From the NCBI GenBank assembly GCA_020284085.1, contig JACEVL010000426.1:999001-1063000 (forward strand): a stretch of 64,000 nt of DNA, given 5' to 3'. The notes beneath the pieces were generated by a model that searched no databases, was not told the DNA's origin, and was given only the letters and a program-made list of their open reading frames with translations. Shown here piece by piece: positions 23,901 to 35,352 of the stretch (position 1 is the stretch's first letter; each line of letters begins with the position of its first letter). The position numbers and the translations under genes are program-made. The stretch comes from Aporrectodea caliginosa. Taxonomy: Eukaryota > Annelida > Clitellata > Crassiclitellata > Lumbricidae.

Positions 23901-24068
23901 AACAGGGTATCCATGTTCTCACCATTTGGACAGTTTATCCAGCACCTAGTTACAACAACCCCTAGTCCTTACAGTGTCTGTCATAGTTCTCTGACCAAAC
24001 GTCTCGGTGTAACACATTACGCACTGACTGGATTCTCTCAGTATGATGTTTATCAATGTTTACAGTAA
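20904..24068 (+). CDS. RING-NHL protein (TRIM-NHL family, no B-box), 1,054 aa
   Basis: Probable E3 ubiquitin ligase with an NHL propeller, the domain that TRIM-NHL proteins use to bind RNA or protein partners. Start: ATG at 20,904, directly after a strong acceptor (AG at 20,901-20,902). Residues 20-67 form a C3HC4 RING: C20, C23, C35, H37, C40, C43, C64, C67. The following IPVTGVNAFPADTKINRIKD resembles the segment after the RING in thin/NHL-1-like proteins. Residues ~90-795 are low-complexity, rich in Ser, Asp and Lys, with a basic RKKKKRRK patch near 617, possibly nuclear. Residues ~803-1,054 carry about six NHL blades, e.g. IIVADSGNHCLKIFDSDGNF and IIVADSHNNRVSMFS. No B-box is visible, and the coding exon is uninterrupted. 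The end (YQCLQ) resembles other NHL C-termini, although a donor-like GTAAGT overlaps the stop codon. Exact orthology (NHL-1/thin/TRIM32 versus TRIM2/3) is unresolved. Confidence 0.93.
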   Translation: MEFISRPQLRKSSAKALMTCSLCAQYFDDPRILPCSHTFCCRCLQKYYDQKQAGSTVRVGRMTCPKCKTMIGIPVTGVNAFPADTKINRIKDLVVDELAEDISKNIHSSQSDSHSSRSDRTDFTDFTDASGEAAPKHTRSGFTKSDGMSDGSDKTGSGFHGNPLYPNMAKYAKYFVKEEDASGSERHTPITPRYKPSIRAERHRVGYSSSFQHRRRRVVVEPRRGLDDADLVRQARYGSAPHIGREGASNASSSSSDIFRNMPQSSEELGGSSNLGSRTNKDYKTTHNHHRRHPPSSSEFVDDEFGTATASMPSLSKTRPDYAAAGNDPLRNTFSEPKFNYSTQTRGTPSTASSGSSMNGTKSWRSSQDEQDFDKTDSGYVPSSNSTQGIPNTSFKDKQSQFCSNEKPKTSLPTHRENIVTSATENERDSPGIGSLGEETRSRLRATPRPHSDYLSDRPPYSFVDVKPEATPQETKPKISARSPLLGRTRRNLQKTPSTENYTECKNDNFRQKIPLESDDTTGWRDEFAQNKQRDEYVTRTKPDGVKMPTDFLTAESPKFHKSASFTSNVWHNQSGNEFSNGHTTQKGRRGLFRRHRNSASSTNLKQFDFSIKFELRKKKKRRKDSLRDQNGNGSFEDGKSEEESELEQRNAFNERILNMRMKKEAYDYIMSDFKNGNLCSTENLNDSFGEMVDYEDDEEKAVEFQIASEKSDNNSVDLNSSQGKLENDSNLNTQQVVDSAADAPKPEPEEVGHKLKEMIDSMRAKYQTTDVADEGKETEPVTLQPSWCESVCPKWNFQKMEFTIPTSIAITSKGCTVVADYGNSCLEFFDADGNYEHKIEGIKPFSIVVNKLDQIIVGDRKGKAIRVFDEYGADVSQWEAGLFSWISGIAVLANGNVVVYDRDRCKVGVYSSGGEKIKEFASYGVSDSQLCMADFLTADGKNRIIVADSGNHCLKIFDSDGNFITKVGSRGVDDGCLEWPKGVCVDSMDNIIVADSHNNRVSMFSPFGQFIQHLVTTTPSPYSVCHSSLTKRLGVTHYALTGFSQYDVYQCLQ

Positions 24069-25557
24069 GTTTCTTGGACCAGTCTGGTGCTTACAGTGAG
24101 TTGCATGAACCCAGCTGCATGTATCCTCCTGGTGCAATGCATGTGCTTAACTTATTGTGGTGTTGGGGAAATTTCTGTCGATATCCTTGCAACTAAACAG
24201 TCGATTTGGAACAATCTAGGAAAATTGAGTTACTTTTTAATGGTTATTAGAGCTTATTCTTTTAAAGTTGCTTTTAAATGGTGATTAGAGCTTATTCTTT
24301 TTTACAGATGTCCTGTCTTCCATGGTTTTTGTATTGTTGATTTGTGATTATGCATCTGACAGACACTTGTTCCAAGTGTATTATTATGTATGTCTTAGAA
24401 CTTGAAAAGTCAAGTGTTGGGACTGAAGTGTGTCTCAGAATCTTATTTTTCATGATTTGTGGTATTCCTTTACTGTAGCTTGGCTGTTACAGTTTTTAAT
24501 TTTTGTAAAATGTTATTTACCTAATTGACGTCAAGCATCAATTCCAGTAGCATAACTCCCACGTTTATAAGTGTAAAATGAATGAAATTCAAGTATATTA
24601 TACTATTTAGTTATAAAGTCCTTCTCTTACAACTTGGATCATTTACAATTTAATACTTGGAATGTTTTGGAAACTCTGATTACTTCTGATGTGTATAATT
24701 TTGTCAAGACTTTGCTGTAGATAACAATTATTTTGGCAATGTTTTGACATGTCACATAATCTGTTAAATTCTTATGAAATATGGTCTTTTGGTGATAATG
24801 TCTGTACTGGGTTTTGATATGCATAGTTCCTTTGTAGTCCGATGCTGCATCTTGGATTACTTTCTAATGAACTAATGTCATGTAATGTCACGTAAATGGT
24901 CTTCGTTGTCATGGTTCTAATCTTCAGGTCCTGAACAGGAATGTCATTGCTCTAAGGTCCACCCTGTTTTTATACAATGCTAGAGATCTAGTTGCTATAT
25001 TGGATGAATATTGGTAGAGCACATTATACCTTCCTCAAGTCCTTTATCATTATTTTGTCTTCCACGGAAGAGAGCTTCTGGGTAAATTCTTATCTGCTCA
25101 ATATGCAAACGAAGTCAGTGATATTTAGGTTTCATAGATGATAGGTTTTACTCACTCTTTGTTTGTTTCTCAGTGACTTGTTTGTTCTTGCAGTTGTTTT
25201 GTTTATGCCATTATAATCACTTGCATTTTTCACAGGGTGGTGGTCACCAACCTGTGGGCCACATGTGGCCCTTAAAAAATGGTTTGTGATCACCCCGAAG
25301 AGCTTTCAAGAAGTTAGACTTGTTGTGTGAAGTTTAAATGTTAGTGTGACACAAAATATTAGTCTGTTACCTTTTTTGAGAATTGACTTGGTTTACCTGT
25401 TAACTTGTAAGTAACAAGCTCTGTAAACTGAATTATTTTCTTTTCTGTCATTTGCTTCGTTATGCCACTCAGGAGCCACACACAGCAGCTGTATTATAGT
25501 TCATCATTGCAACATTGTAAGCCTTTCGCCAATTCCATGCCAATTCTGTGAATAGGA
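24069..25557 (+). other. Probable 3' UTR/downstream transcribed region
   Basis: T-rich, CpG-poor sequence like the inferred intron, without a credible coding frame. At 25,237-25,275 a hAT-end-like CAGGGTGGTGGTCACCAACC followed by GGGCCACATGTGGCCC occurs without a matching partner. Confidence 0.35.
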
Positions 25558-25860
25558 CAGTTCTTCTCTAACTTTTTTGGCAACAGAACCCTTTTGATCT
25601 GAAAATGTTTTGACAGAGTCCTAACCTAAACAAAACATTCTGGTGTAATTTTTTGAACAGTGATGGATGAGGTAATCCATAAAACGTATATTAGAAATTA
25701 TTTTAAATGAAATGTTCCCGTGGAACCATTGTCTTTGCCTCTAAGACTGATTTATAATATAAGAAAATGCTCAAGCAATGCTTTTATCCAATTTTTTCAT
25801 GGAACCCTTGTCTTCCCCTCGTGGTACCCTTTGGTTCCACAGAACACACTTAGAATGCTG
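25558..25860. mobile_element. 303-bp hAT MITE
   Basis: Ends are CAGTTCTTCTCTAACTTTTT and an inverted counterpart ending TTAGAATGCTG, with GGAACC and AACCCTT motifs inside both ends. The flanking octamers GAATAGGA (25,550-25,557) and GAATAGGC (25,861-25,868) differ only in the last base. No coding region. Confidence 0.75.
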
Positions 25861-26337
25861 GAATAGGCTATCACTGCAGTAACTAAATGACCACTGGAGC
25901 TCCATTTCCTCCAATAGAATTAATTCACTTTTCCTTGTGCATGTGTTACACAAAAAGGAATAATTGGTTGCAGTAAGATACTGAAGTAGCTGACAGGCAA
26001 TGTGGTCCCTACAACATGAAATCATGTGAATTATTTCTTTAAGCGGCTTGATCCAATTGAACCTGAACAAGATGTGAATGGCTATGTGTGAATGGAAACC
26101 TAAAAAGATTGCATTGTAATTTTAGTTCTGGGTTTTTACACTTTAAAATTAGATTATGATTAAATGTTTCTTCAGTATACTGACTAAAGTCTGAACTGAT
26201 TGTTATAATATATGGGTACAGGAAAAGCTATTGGGTAATCAGATGGAAGTATTGTATCCAGTATGTAACTGATACTCGTTTAAATTGAGTTCTGGGGAAC
26301 ATGTTGAGCAAGGAAGTGGACATAGCCTTACAACACT

Positions 26338-26622
26338 GAATCCAGAGTGTTTATGACTTTACATGCTGTTGCATCATTTGAATTGAGAGTGTTTTTGACT
26401 TAAAATGTTAATGCATCATATGAATCCAGAGTGTTTATGACTTGAAGTGCTAGTGCATGCATCATTTGAATCCAGAGTTAATGACTTTAAATGCTAATGC
26501 ATCATTTGTAGTCAAAGTTTGAATTTAAATGCTAGTGCATCATATGAATCCACAATTAATGACTTTGAATGATGCTGCATCATTTGAATCCAGAGTTTAT
26601 GACTTTGACTGCTTGTGGATCA
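26338..26622. repeat. Minisatellite, ~45-bp unit, about seven degenerate copies
   Basis: The unit is GAATCCAGAGTGTTTATGAC followed by TTTAAATGCTAGTGCATCAT, with spacing and base changes between copies. No open frame. Confidence 0.7.
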
Positions 26623-26819
26623 CATGAAATTGTCAATTTCTGATTGAGACATGCAAACCAAAATGAGCAGAGAAATTGGCAAAATGAACAATTTTCTGTT
26701 GGTGGTGCTAAGTCTGCTTTAGCAGGAATATCCTGCAGCTTGAGCTTCAAAACAGTGTCATTTTTGGTGTATACATGTACGTATATATAAATGCATAGGC
26801 AATGACCTGTGCATATATA

Positions 26820-26850
26820 TTATAATGTATGTATATATATATATATATAT
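26820..26850. repeat. (TA)n microsatellite
   Basis: Short AT-dinucleotide run with ATGTATGT interruptions. Confidence 0.8.
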
Positions 26851-26933
26851 TTATATGCTGTTGGATATATATAGCCTTTATACCTTTTTGTATACATAGG
26901 TCTTTGTAGCTTATCCATGCATACATGTATGTA

Positions 26934-27714
26934 CACGGTGATTCATTAAAAAACGTCCCTCTGCATATTTCACTGTAACTCCGTCAAATGTCATGCTATG
27001 TGAAAGAAATTTTAAAGGAAGACAGAGGAGTTATTTCTAAACATATTAGGAAAGTTAAAGTTTATGTTCAAATTGACCCCCTTTGGAAGCTACGCATGCG
27101 TGAAGACGAGTACGCCACTGTTTGACTGATTCTTCAATGATGCGCTGATCCATTTCGTCCCATGCCTCCACAATTCGACTTCGCAACTCACTGACATCAC
27201 ATATTCGAGATCTGTAGACCTTCTCTTGCATGACACTCCATATCTTATAGTCCACTGGATTTAAATCAGGGCTGTTGGGTGGCCACAAAGTAGGCGGGAT
27301 GAAATCAGGTGTTTCAGTTTCCAGTAACGCAACAGTGTCCCATGCTCTGTGCGCAGGAGCGCTATCCTGCTGGAAGATGAAATACTCATCGGTAATGTCA
27401 CGAATGTCTGGTAAAAGGCCCTGTTTTATTAGAACATCTCTGTAATATTGTCCATTGACCGTAATTTTTATTCTTTCTTAGAAATGTTATAGCATGTTTA
27501 TCTTCTTCGGTAAACACCATTTTGTCAAGATAGTCGTGACGTCATTAGTTTCGTCATTCGCGTTACGTCATTTTGGCTTTGAATGTGAAACAATTTATGT
27601 AGCACTTGGTTAGAGCATGAAGCATCATTGTTCTGAAATTTCAATAAAATTGATGGTCATCTACATGAGTTATGCTAACTTATGTAGGGGGACGTTTTTT
27701 AATGAATCACCGTG
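26934..27714 (-). mobile_element. Tc1/mariner-superfamily element, internally deleted
   Basis: Perfect 26-bp inverted repeats begin CACGGTGATTCATTAAAAAA at each end. Both outer flanks are TA (26,932-26,933 and 27,715-27,716), the standard target duplication of this superfamily. At 781 bp it is well short of a full element because most of the transposase gene is deleted. Confidence 0.92.
27055..27520 (-). pseudogene. Tc1/mariner-type transposase remnant (DD37D pattern)
   Basis: The start codon at 27,520 opens MVFTEEDKHAITFLRK; this is fused, one base out of frame, to the C-terminal third. That part contains FIFQQDSAPAHRAWD and WPPNSPDLNPVDYKIW, with 37 residues between the second and third catalytic Asp positions, and ends at the stop at 27,055. 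The first catalytic Asp and the DNA-binding helices are lost. Cannot be functional; the family (maT-like DD37D) is inferred from spacing alone. Confidence 0.8.
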
Positions 27715-27716
27715 TA

Positions 27717-29480
27717 GGTAGTTGAAGGCAATGAAGCATTCTGTTTGCATAGTGACATATATATAACCTAAAGTTTCAACTATAAAGACTTTACCCTATG
27801 CTGTTAATTTTATTCCCAATTGTTATTTTTTTAACCATCTTGTTGATTCTTAAAACTCGGAATAACAATGAAGCCGAGTTTAGAAGTAGAAGGCATAATG
27901 AGTGAAGCTAAGTGACGCTGGGGAACCCAGTTATGCTCTGCCTGCAGTCGATGCATGACCGTCTCAATCTACATGGATTACCTTACCATTGGACTGGTTC
28001 TATATCTGATTCTGAATGTCAGAAATACTTTCCAGTTTCCTGTGAGGTGCAAAAACAGCATATGATGATACCATGACAGTAACATTCTCTAATTATGTTC
28101 AGGTATTATGTCATTATCGTGTTTAATGTTCATACTAAATTTGCAACTTAGCTCATAAGACTAGATTTTTCAATTTCAAAGCATTCTGGTCTTAGGATAA
28201 TTTTCAGTAAGGAACTGGTGTACTGTGTTTAAATGCTTGTCTAGTATATAAATGAGCAGTTAATGAAGCCTAAACAGCTAGTAACCGCTAATAAAAAAAG
28301 TGAAAACTTTAAAAAGAATTCTTTGTTGTCTGCGTGGACGTGACATGTCGTGATAATGTTTATATGCATGAATGTATCGAGCGCATTGTGAATGGTGTGA
28401 CACTGTGTAGTCTGTGACTCTGTCCATCAGAACCAACTCATTATGCCAAAATAGTATTGTTTATTGTGCTACATGACTAAGTGTGAAAAATGTCCCGCTT
28501 TGCACCGGACTTTTAACTTAACGTCAACTGACAAAGTCTGCCATTCTGTGGCTCTGCTTTGCCAGTGATTTTCATTTAAAGTATGATAGCAGTAAGAAAT
28601 TTCACTGTCAGTGTTATTTATTACTGCTACTCTTATAATTTACTTTCTTACATTTGTCTAATCATCATCGGTGGTTGGCTTTAAGCAACACAGTGCAACT
28701 AGTGCTTGGCTTAAGGCTGCTTACACAGTGGTTTGCCTGGAAAGACTTGCACTTCATGTAGACTCTTTAATCATGCTAACTCATTGGCAACTGTGTGGCA
28801 GCTGCAGTTATTTTTATTTTTACTGTATTTATTATCATTATTATCATCATCATGGTCTTGTGCAATCAGAAGCTTGAGACAATTAAATTTGCAGTTATGT
28901 ATTACACTGAAAAGAAGCCTGTAGTATAATTATGTATCTATGCATTTTTTAAAATTTATACCTTTAACCTAGGTTAGTTGATACTGTACCTATATGGTCA
29001 CCCCTATATGTATGTTAAAGAATTGACACTGGAAGAGTTGGTGGTCTAAAGTTTTGATCATAAGAAGTATTTTCTGACATCCAGTGACTTTGGTAGGCAG
29101 TTTGTTATACCTAAAGTTATGGAAACTCTTTATGCTCTGTGAATGGGACTATCACCATCACCCTTCTCCTTATGACAACACTTTTGCCTTTTTATTGTCA
29201 ATAGGCATTATTACTTTAACAAGAATATGATGACCCTATTTAGCTTCTCTTGAGTCCTTATAGCCAAGCAGTAGATAGGACCCATCCTATCAACAGTCAA
29301 CAGCATTCTTTTGGACTGAAAATATCTAAGGCAAAGTCTTTGAAACTATTTCTGGTATGTGTCACAAACACTTACTTTGTGCAGCAGAAAGGTGTGTCTG
29401 CTGTTTGTATAGGTGTGTGGGTACTGATAACCTTGAGGCATAATTACTAAAGCCTTACAGCCCTTTTACACAAATACCCA
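27717..29480. other. T-rich downstream stretch, no gene seen
   Basis: Composition resembles the inferred gene body up to about 29 kb. No repeat family recognised beyond short simple runs. Confidence 0.4.
28290..28340 (+). terminator. Candidate polyadenylation site of the RING-NHL unit
   Basis: AATAAA at 28,290-28,295 is followed about 25-45 bases on by a GU-rich TTCTTTGTTGTCTGCGTGG. This is the best-formed signal I noticed downstream of the stop codon, but it would imply a 4.2-kb 3' UTR. Closer variants or additional 3' exons are equally possible. Confidence 0.2.
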
Positions 29481-29485
29481 GTATG

Positions 29486-29550
29486 CGTATATATATATTA
29501 TATATATTATATATATATATTATATATATACAGACAGACAGAATGGTTTT
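29486..29550. repeat. (TA)n microsatellite with short GACA tail
   Basis: TATATATTATATA run followed by CAGACAGACAGA. A further CTGT-type array is at about 29,868-29,925. Confidence 0.85.
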
Positions 29551-31197
29551 ATATCTATCAGTCTATCAAAGTCATGAAGAAAGTTCACCAGGTCTTAGGG
29601 TGATAATATTGGTCACCTAGTGCAGTTCATAAAGGAAACACAACTAGGGTACATTAATTAACGCAGTTAATGTTATAATAAAAGAGAATGAATTAATTTA
29701 TTGGCTTCCTTCACACCCACATATTATATGCTGTATGCCTTGCCAATTTAGTCATCAGTAGACTTGATTGTTAAGCCGCTACTGTTGCGGTAGTGGCTCT
29801 GCTGCTGCTGAAGGTGGTCATGTTTTCGTGGTTGTTTGACTGTCACTGACTGCTGTTGATAAATCTCTCTGTCCGTCTGTCGGTGTCTTTGCCTGTCTAT
29901 CTGTATGTCTGTCTGTCTGTCTCTCCCCATCACTTTGATACAATTGTCCTGAAGTGATATAACCTTGGAGGTTTCCCAAAGTTCAACTGGGCTGTCATTA
30001 ATTGTATGGAATTGAAAGATCAAGAGTTGAAGCTTGGTTCATGTGGAAAGCCAATGCTGCGTGTGTTTAATATGGGGGTTCACAGGAATCAGGAAAATGG
30101 GTCTGGTAGTTGGCCAGCCCCAATCGGTGACTGTGCTTTCTTACTAAACAGTAGATGTCAGTCTTGCCGCACTAGTTATAATAATGATGATGATGATGAT
30201 GACGACAACGTCGCCGTCATTGTCGATGATGAATAATAATAGTAATAGTAGTAGTAATAGTAATAATAATAATAATAATGACAATACTGCAGCCGTGCAG
30301 TTTAATACAAGTTGTATGGCTTTGCTGATTTGCCCTTGATCTGGTTCTCAAGTCTGCCTAGTTGCAGTTTGCAGAAGAGCGAATAACATTGAGCTTCGGT
30401 CTATAGGACTCGAGAGCAGCATGGAGCTCTCCCTGTATACTGCTCTAGGCTGGGCTGTTTATTGTTAGAAGATTTTTCCGCAGGTGTAGGCCTATAGGTT
30501 ACATTTATGATGGACAGGTAGCCTACAGTTGCTCTGCTCGAATGGATTCTGGAGAAAAAGAATCAGACAAATGTATGAGTGTGGTTTACTACTTCTGCCT
30601 GCTGTCTGCTTTTAGATGATGTGCAGGCGTAAATCACAAGATCTCTTTGGTTATTGATTCTTTTGTACCTAACACTACGTATATGACCTCTTTGTCTTGA
30701 ATGCATGCTGGTCACATATTCCAGATCTGACATGGACGTAGCTATAGTCGCATAACCCTCCATTCCACTGCTTGTTGCAGGCATCTTGGAAGTGCTGTAT
30801 AGCCTTGATATCTTGCATTTCAATTACTCTTCCTACCTGTTTTACTGGCTTGATACCTATAGTTTGAATGTTGAGCATGGTATCCTGCATGGGTATAGTT
30901 GCCTTAAAATGATTCAACTCTGCTATAAAACCCTGTTAAATAAAAACATTTTAGGCCTAGATTGCAGAGAGAGATGACATTATGGATGCTGGAACAACTC
31001 GGACCTTGCAGCCAATTCCATCAGAACTGTCATAATTATGTGTTGCTTTTCTGCCTATAAACACTGTGTCTTGGTGTAAAAAGTTTGGTTTCTTCAGCAT
31101 ATCTGCTTGGATGTTTTGAGCACTTATGAGTGGCTTTCACAGGCTCAGCAGCATGCATACAATCGCACAAACACACACATACAAACATACACACACA
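29551..31197. other. Intergenic; short GAT and TAA/TAG repeats only
   Basis: Contains (GAT)n with TAATAG-type repeats at about 30,180-30,285 and ACACAC near 31,160. No gene recognised. CpG and TAGGCCTA reappear from about 30.4 kb, marking the end of the T-rich domain. Confidence 0.45.
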
Positions 31198-31220
31198 CAT
31201 TATATATATTTATATATTTA

Positions 31221-31276
<56 letters not shown>
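31198..31276. repeat. (TA)n microsatellite
   Basis: Long AT-dinucleotide array preceded by an ACACACAT run. Confidence 0.95.
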
Positions 31277-31279
<3 letters not shown>

Positions 31280-31664
31280 GGATTAAATTGTGAAATTGCC
31301 TTTATTTATCGTTCGCTATTGATTGAATGTCCCATATATTCAATTGAATGCACATATACACAAGTCACTGTAGATCATCATTTTATTGCCTCTGTGGTTG
31401 TCCTGTGTGCAAATCATCCGCATCTATCAGTTAAGGCTGTTTTTGTTTCAAGGTCGGCTATGCAGTGATGGTCTAGAGACTCTAGAATAGCATTGTTGGG
31501 CCTTGGTAGTTCTGACTTTTGTTCATACATGTAGGCAATCTTGATTGATGGACATCTATGTGGATGGACTATGTTGAAATTGCGTTCAATGGGTAAGAAG
31601 GGAATAGGACTACAGTTGCATTGGCATGAGTTGAAGTTAGACTAATTTAAAATAGATTTGGGTC

Positions 31665-31880
31665 ACCGTAGGTGTGCAATAGTCTAGTGGTTAGGGCCTA
31701 GGACTGTCAGTCAAAATGTCGGGGTTCAAATCGCCGCTAAAGCAGAAATTTTTGAGACTTCAGCTCCACTTTTCCCCCCCAGCGAATTCCTTCCAGAGGT
31801 TAAATGTAGCTCGGGTAACGTTTAGGCCAAAAGACGTTTAAAGGTAAGGTCGAGGTCAGCGGTAGTAGCAGCTGCAATAA
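31665..31880 (+). repeat. tRNA-derived SINE (intact A and B boxes)
   Basis: A box TAGTCTAGTGGTTAGGGCC and B box GGGGTTCAAATC lie about 40 bases apart. A GGACTGTCAG anticodon-arm-like segment sits between them. The tail CAGAAATTT matches the SINE at 10,065. The acceptor stem is not conserved, so it is not a tRNA gene. Confidence 0.6.
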
Positions 31881-33055
31881 CATGTCGGCAAACACTATCC
31901 TAATCCTGCGTTGAATGTGCTGGTCAATTATATGAAAGCATTTTGATTACCGTTAATTTGATTTGTCGCAGGGAACGCCCTGAGAAGCCGTGTAACAGTA
32001 TAGGCTATAATTATTATAGCTTCTGGTTGTGAGAACAGTTCTTCCAAATTAGGGCCTATAACTGATTGCAGCTCACTGCTCAAGTATTTGCTAAACAACA
32101 CAGCTTTGGTTTTGTATCTGCGCACTTTACCAGCAATTAGATTGCCTGCTTGGGTTAAAATGTGCGAGGTCGAATTTGTTTGCGAATTTATCATCAGATC
32201 CTGTTGGATGGGTGAGTTTAAGCATCATGAACGTTTGCGTTGAAAAGGGTGTTTAAGCCAACACTGGCTGGGCCATTGGGAAACTGAGAGGAACTTTGTT
32301 GATCTTTTATGTTTGATTTTGCCTTCCATTAGGCTTATTTTACCCCATCAGGATGTCGACAATGGACCCCAAATAGGACCCATACTGTCATGGGTCCTAA
32401 CTGAGCTCTTCGACCGTAGCCTATACGATGCACACGTGGCCAGCATCCAAGGACTAAACACTGCTTCAAAGCCTTAGCCGTGCAATATTTGCTTAAGCAG
32501 AACGAAAGGCTCAGCTTGCTTTCAATGTCTGAAAGCTGGCACACAGACTCTGATTGGACGCCCATCAAGCGTCTCCGCAGACTGGGATTAAACCTGCTTA
32601 AGGTTGCCAGACCGATTGACGGTGAACCATGGTGGCATTGCAGTCATCGCCTTATCTAAGATCAACCTTAGGTAGAAAGCAACATCGTTTGAGTAGGATA
32701 CTGGTGTTGACGGACGAATTTGGGTGTGGTTCGGGTGGGTCTGCCATATCGTCTACGTCCTATAGATAGGTCACTGGCATGGGTCATAAGCAATCAGGCA
32801 TGCGTTGTTTGATGTGCTTTCATCACTAAGTCTTCTTGAGGCTCTCGCCAGTAGGGCCTATGTATGTCTTCCAATAACCATCACTGGAGACATGAATATA
32901 GGCCTACATCTTGAGCGAGCGTTGAACCCAGAAGCTTAGTAGTATTTTTCTGCTGCTGCTGCTGCTGCTTCTGTTGTTGCTTATAATGGTCACAAGGATC
33001 GACATCTGACACATTAGCAGTGATTTGCAGTGTGTAACGATAGCTTATGGTTATA
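31881..33055. other. Intergenic, nothing recognised
   Basis: No coding frame of note; a CTG run (32,951-32,970) is the only simple repeat. Confidence 0.45.
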
Positions 33056-33130
33056 ATGGCTCTTGACGTCGTTCTCCTCCTTTCTCCAGACTTGGGACTG
33101 GCACTACCAAAGTACGGGTAGTGGTGGAGT
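33056..33130 (-). repeat. Dispersed SINE-like repeat, copy 2
   Basis: Reverse-strand match to 1,345-1,420, sharing AGTGCCAGTCCCAAG, CTGGA and GGAGGAG. Confidence 0.45.
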
Positions 33131-34240
33131 TAAACATCTGATCCGAGTATTTGATTAATTATTAATTGCTCATTCCTAGACATTTGTGACTTTAGAACGA
33201 TTACATTGGAGGATGACAGATGTCATTAAGGCCATTGTTTCATCACCAGCGAAACACTGCTGTCTCTAGCATGGTTGATGCAGAAAGGAAGCTGCAATGC
33301 TCTGCATGGGCTGCTGGATGTTTTCATCGCTTTTCCACCGGTTGTTTCCCGTCAATGATTAAGCTATAGGTATACACTCCTTAAGGAGGCCGTAATCGAT
33401 TTATCATAATATCACCTGCGAACTTAAGCAGGTCTCTAACTTAGCATTAGTTTCTCCTGAGGTCAGTATAGTTGCCCTTAGGTTTGAAAAGCATGTAATA
33501 TAATTATGTGTTTTGTTCGCCTTTACTCCATTTTCTCATCCTTTTCCTTCCCATTAGGCCTACACCAGATTTTTGCTGATTAGGCCAAAGGCCTATAAAA
33601 TCTAGTGTAGCCTAAATGGAAGGAAAACGATGGGAAAAGTGGAGTACAAGTCCAATAGTAGGCTATACCTGACAACTCAGAATGTGGCTTCATACTTCAA
33701 CAGCTGTTTTACGATGTCGGACCATGTGAGTCAAGGTTGTTTCTATACGAACTGCGTCGCACACAGCCACTGTCGATTGTCATTTGCTCAAACACCTCCA
33801 GTATTCTTGCAGCCTAAAGATATTTTCTGCGATTTTTAAATACAGTGCCACATTGTATTTTATAGTTGATATCATAAATATATACATATAATAGGCCTAT
33901 ATATACCGCCTATTGATATAATACCGCCTATATATAGATATATTGGCCTATGTAAGGTGTAGCATATATATGCATAGAGGGGTGCATGATGGCGGATGGC
34001 TCATAACGCTGCCTCTGTATATAGTATGACTGATCATATGAAAGTCCTCAGTGTCTTTTCAAGAGATAGTCGCGTGACGGAATATGGCCAGCTCGACAGT
34101 TTCTGACCCAGGAAAATAATGACGGATATTGTTGTTGATCGAGGTGCGTCAACAAACCTTCGTCTAACCTGTCGAGAAAATGAAATGTCGAACACTGCTG
34201 CAGCTCATATTTGCAATTCCTACCCACAATCCATCCGATG
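33131..34240. other. Intergenic, nothing recognised
   Basis: AT-rich with several TAGGCCTA palindromes and a short TATATA stretch near 33,880-33,975. Confidence 0.45.
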
Positions 34241-34323
34241 CAGCACACACCTTCCAATGTTTCCGTCCTCAGCGAAACCCACCTTAACCCACTCCTCTGC
34301 CTTTGCTCCGTGGACTCTGGCAC

Positions 34324-34402
<79 letters not shown>

Positions 34403-34470
34403 CATCGCTGCTATCTCTGACAACCCTCTCACACGACGCAGCGCTCATGAATAAGCTGGTGCCCTGAGAA
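34241..34470 (+). repeat. Copy of the window-start repeat with a TA array inside
   Basis: Shares the CACCTTAACC block and GCGCTCATGAATAAGCTGG with positions ~180-300. A (TA)n array (34,326-34,401) interrupts it. Confidence 0.45.
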
Positions 34471-34589
34471 CCAGACGCAGGTTAAAGACTTTTAGAGTAG
34501 CGCTTTCAGTCACCACTGAAACACCATTGATACACCAATAGCTACCAGATTGCAAAGAGAACCTGCAGAATAAGTAGAACTATTATTCG

Positions 34590-35168
34590 TGTATCTAGGA
34601 GGGTTAATAGCTGCAGACGGTAGCAGCTTCAAATACATACAAAGAAGAATTGGACGTGCTTGACAAGCATTTGGAATAATGAACAAGATATGCATTGAGA
34701 AGCAGAGCATTAACAAACAAAACCAAAACAGAAATATAGGAGACGATGATACAACCGATGTTCATGTATGGATCGGAATGCTGGACAATGCGAAAGCAAG
34801 ATGAGAAAAGAATATTCACAGCAGAAATGAGTTGGCTGGGATTTCAAGATTACAGAAAATAAGAAATGTGAGACAATCATTATAGGTATCGAAACAATTC
34901 TGCTAGACAACGAGGACTACGATGGTTTGGAGATGCAGAGAGAATGCCAGTTGACAGAATCCCACGCAATCTCCTACATGCAAGATTCTAAGGATTAAGA
35001 AACAAAGGCAGACGAAGACTACTCTGGATGGATAACATACGAGTTAATCGAGACATAACACCACTTGGACTAACACTGAGAGGAGCATGACTAATGATTG
35101 GGCTGCAGGGACAATGGAGAACACTTATACGTAACCATCCCCGCCAAATGGCTGGCGTCAGGAACCTA
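34590..35168 (+). repeat. Non-LTR retrotransposon 3' fragment with GAT tail
   Basis: Frames include YLGGLIAADGSSFKYIQRRI, the post-RT segment of many LINEs, then an RRxRWFGxxxRM-like piece, a G.RRRLLWMDNIR piece and QWRTLIRNHPRQMA near the end. Stops and frameshifts are frequent. The copy runs straight into a (GAT)n tail at 35,169, which fits target-primed insertion with a simple-repeat tail. Confidence 0.65.

Positions 35169-35352
<184 letters not shown>

Noticed and set aside
25237..25280. Lone hAT-like end CAGGGTGGTGGTCACC
   Set aside because: No inverted partner or target duplication found nearby, so no element can be drawn.
31665..31745. tRNA-Asp gene
   Set aside because: A and B boxes are present, but acceptor and T stems do not pair, and the sequence recurs as a SINE at 10,065.
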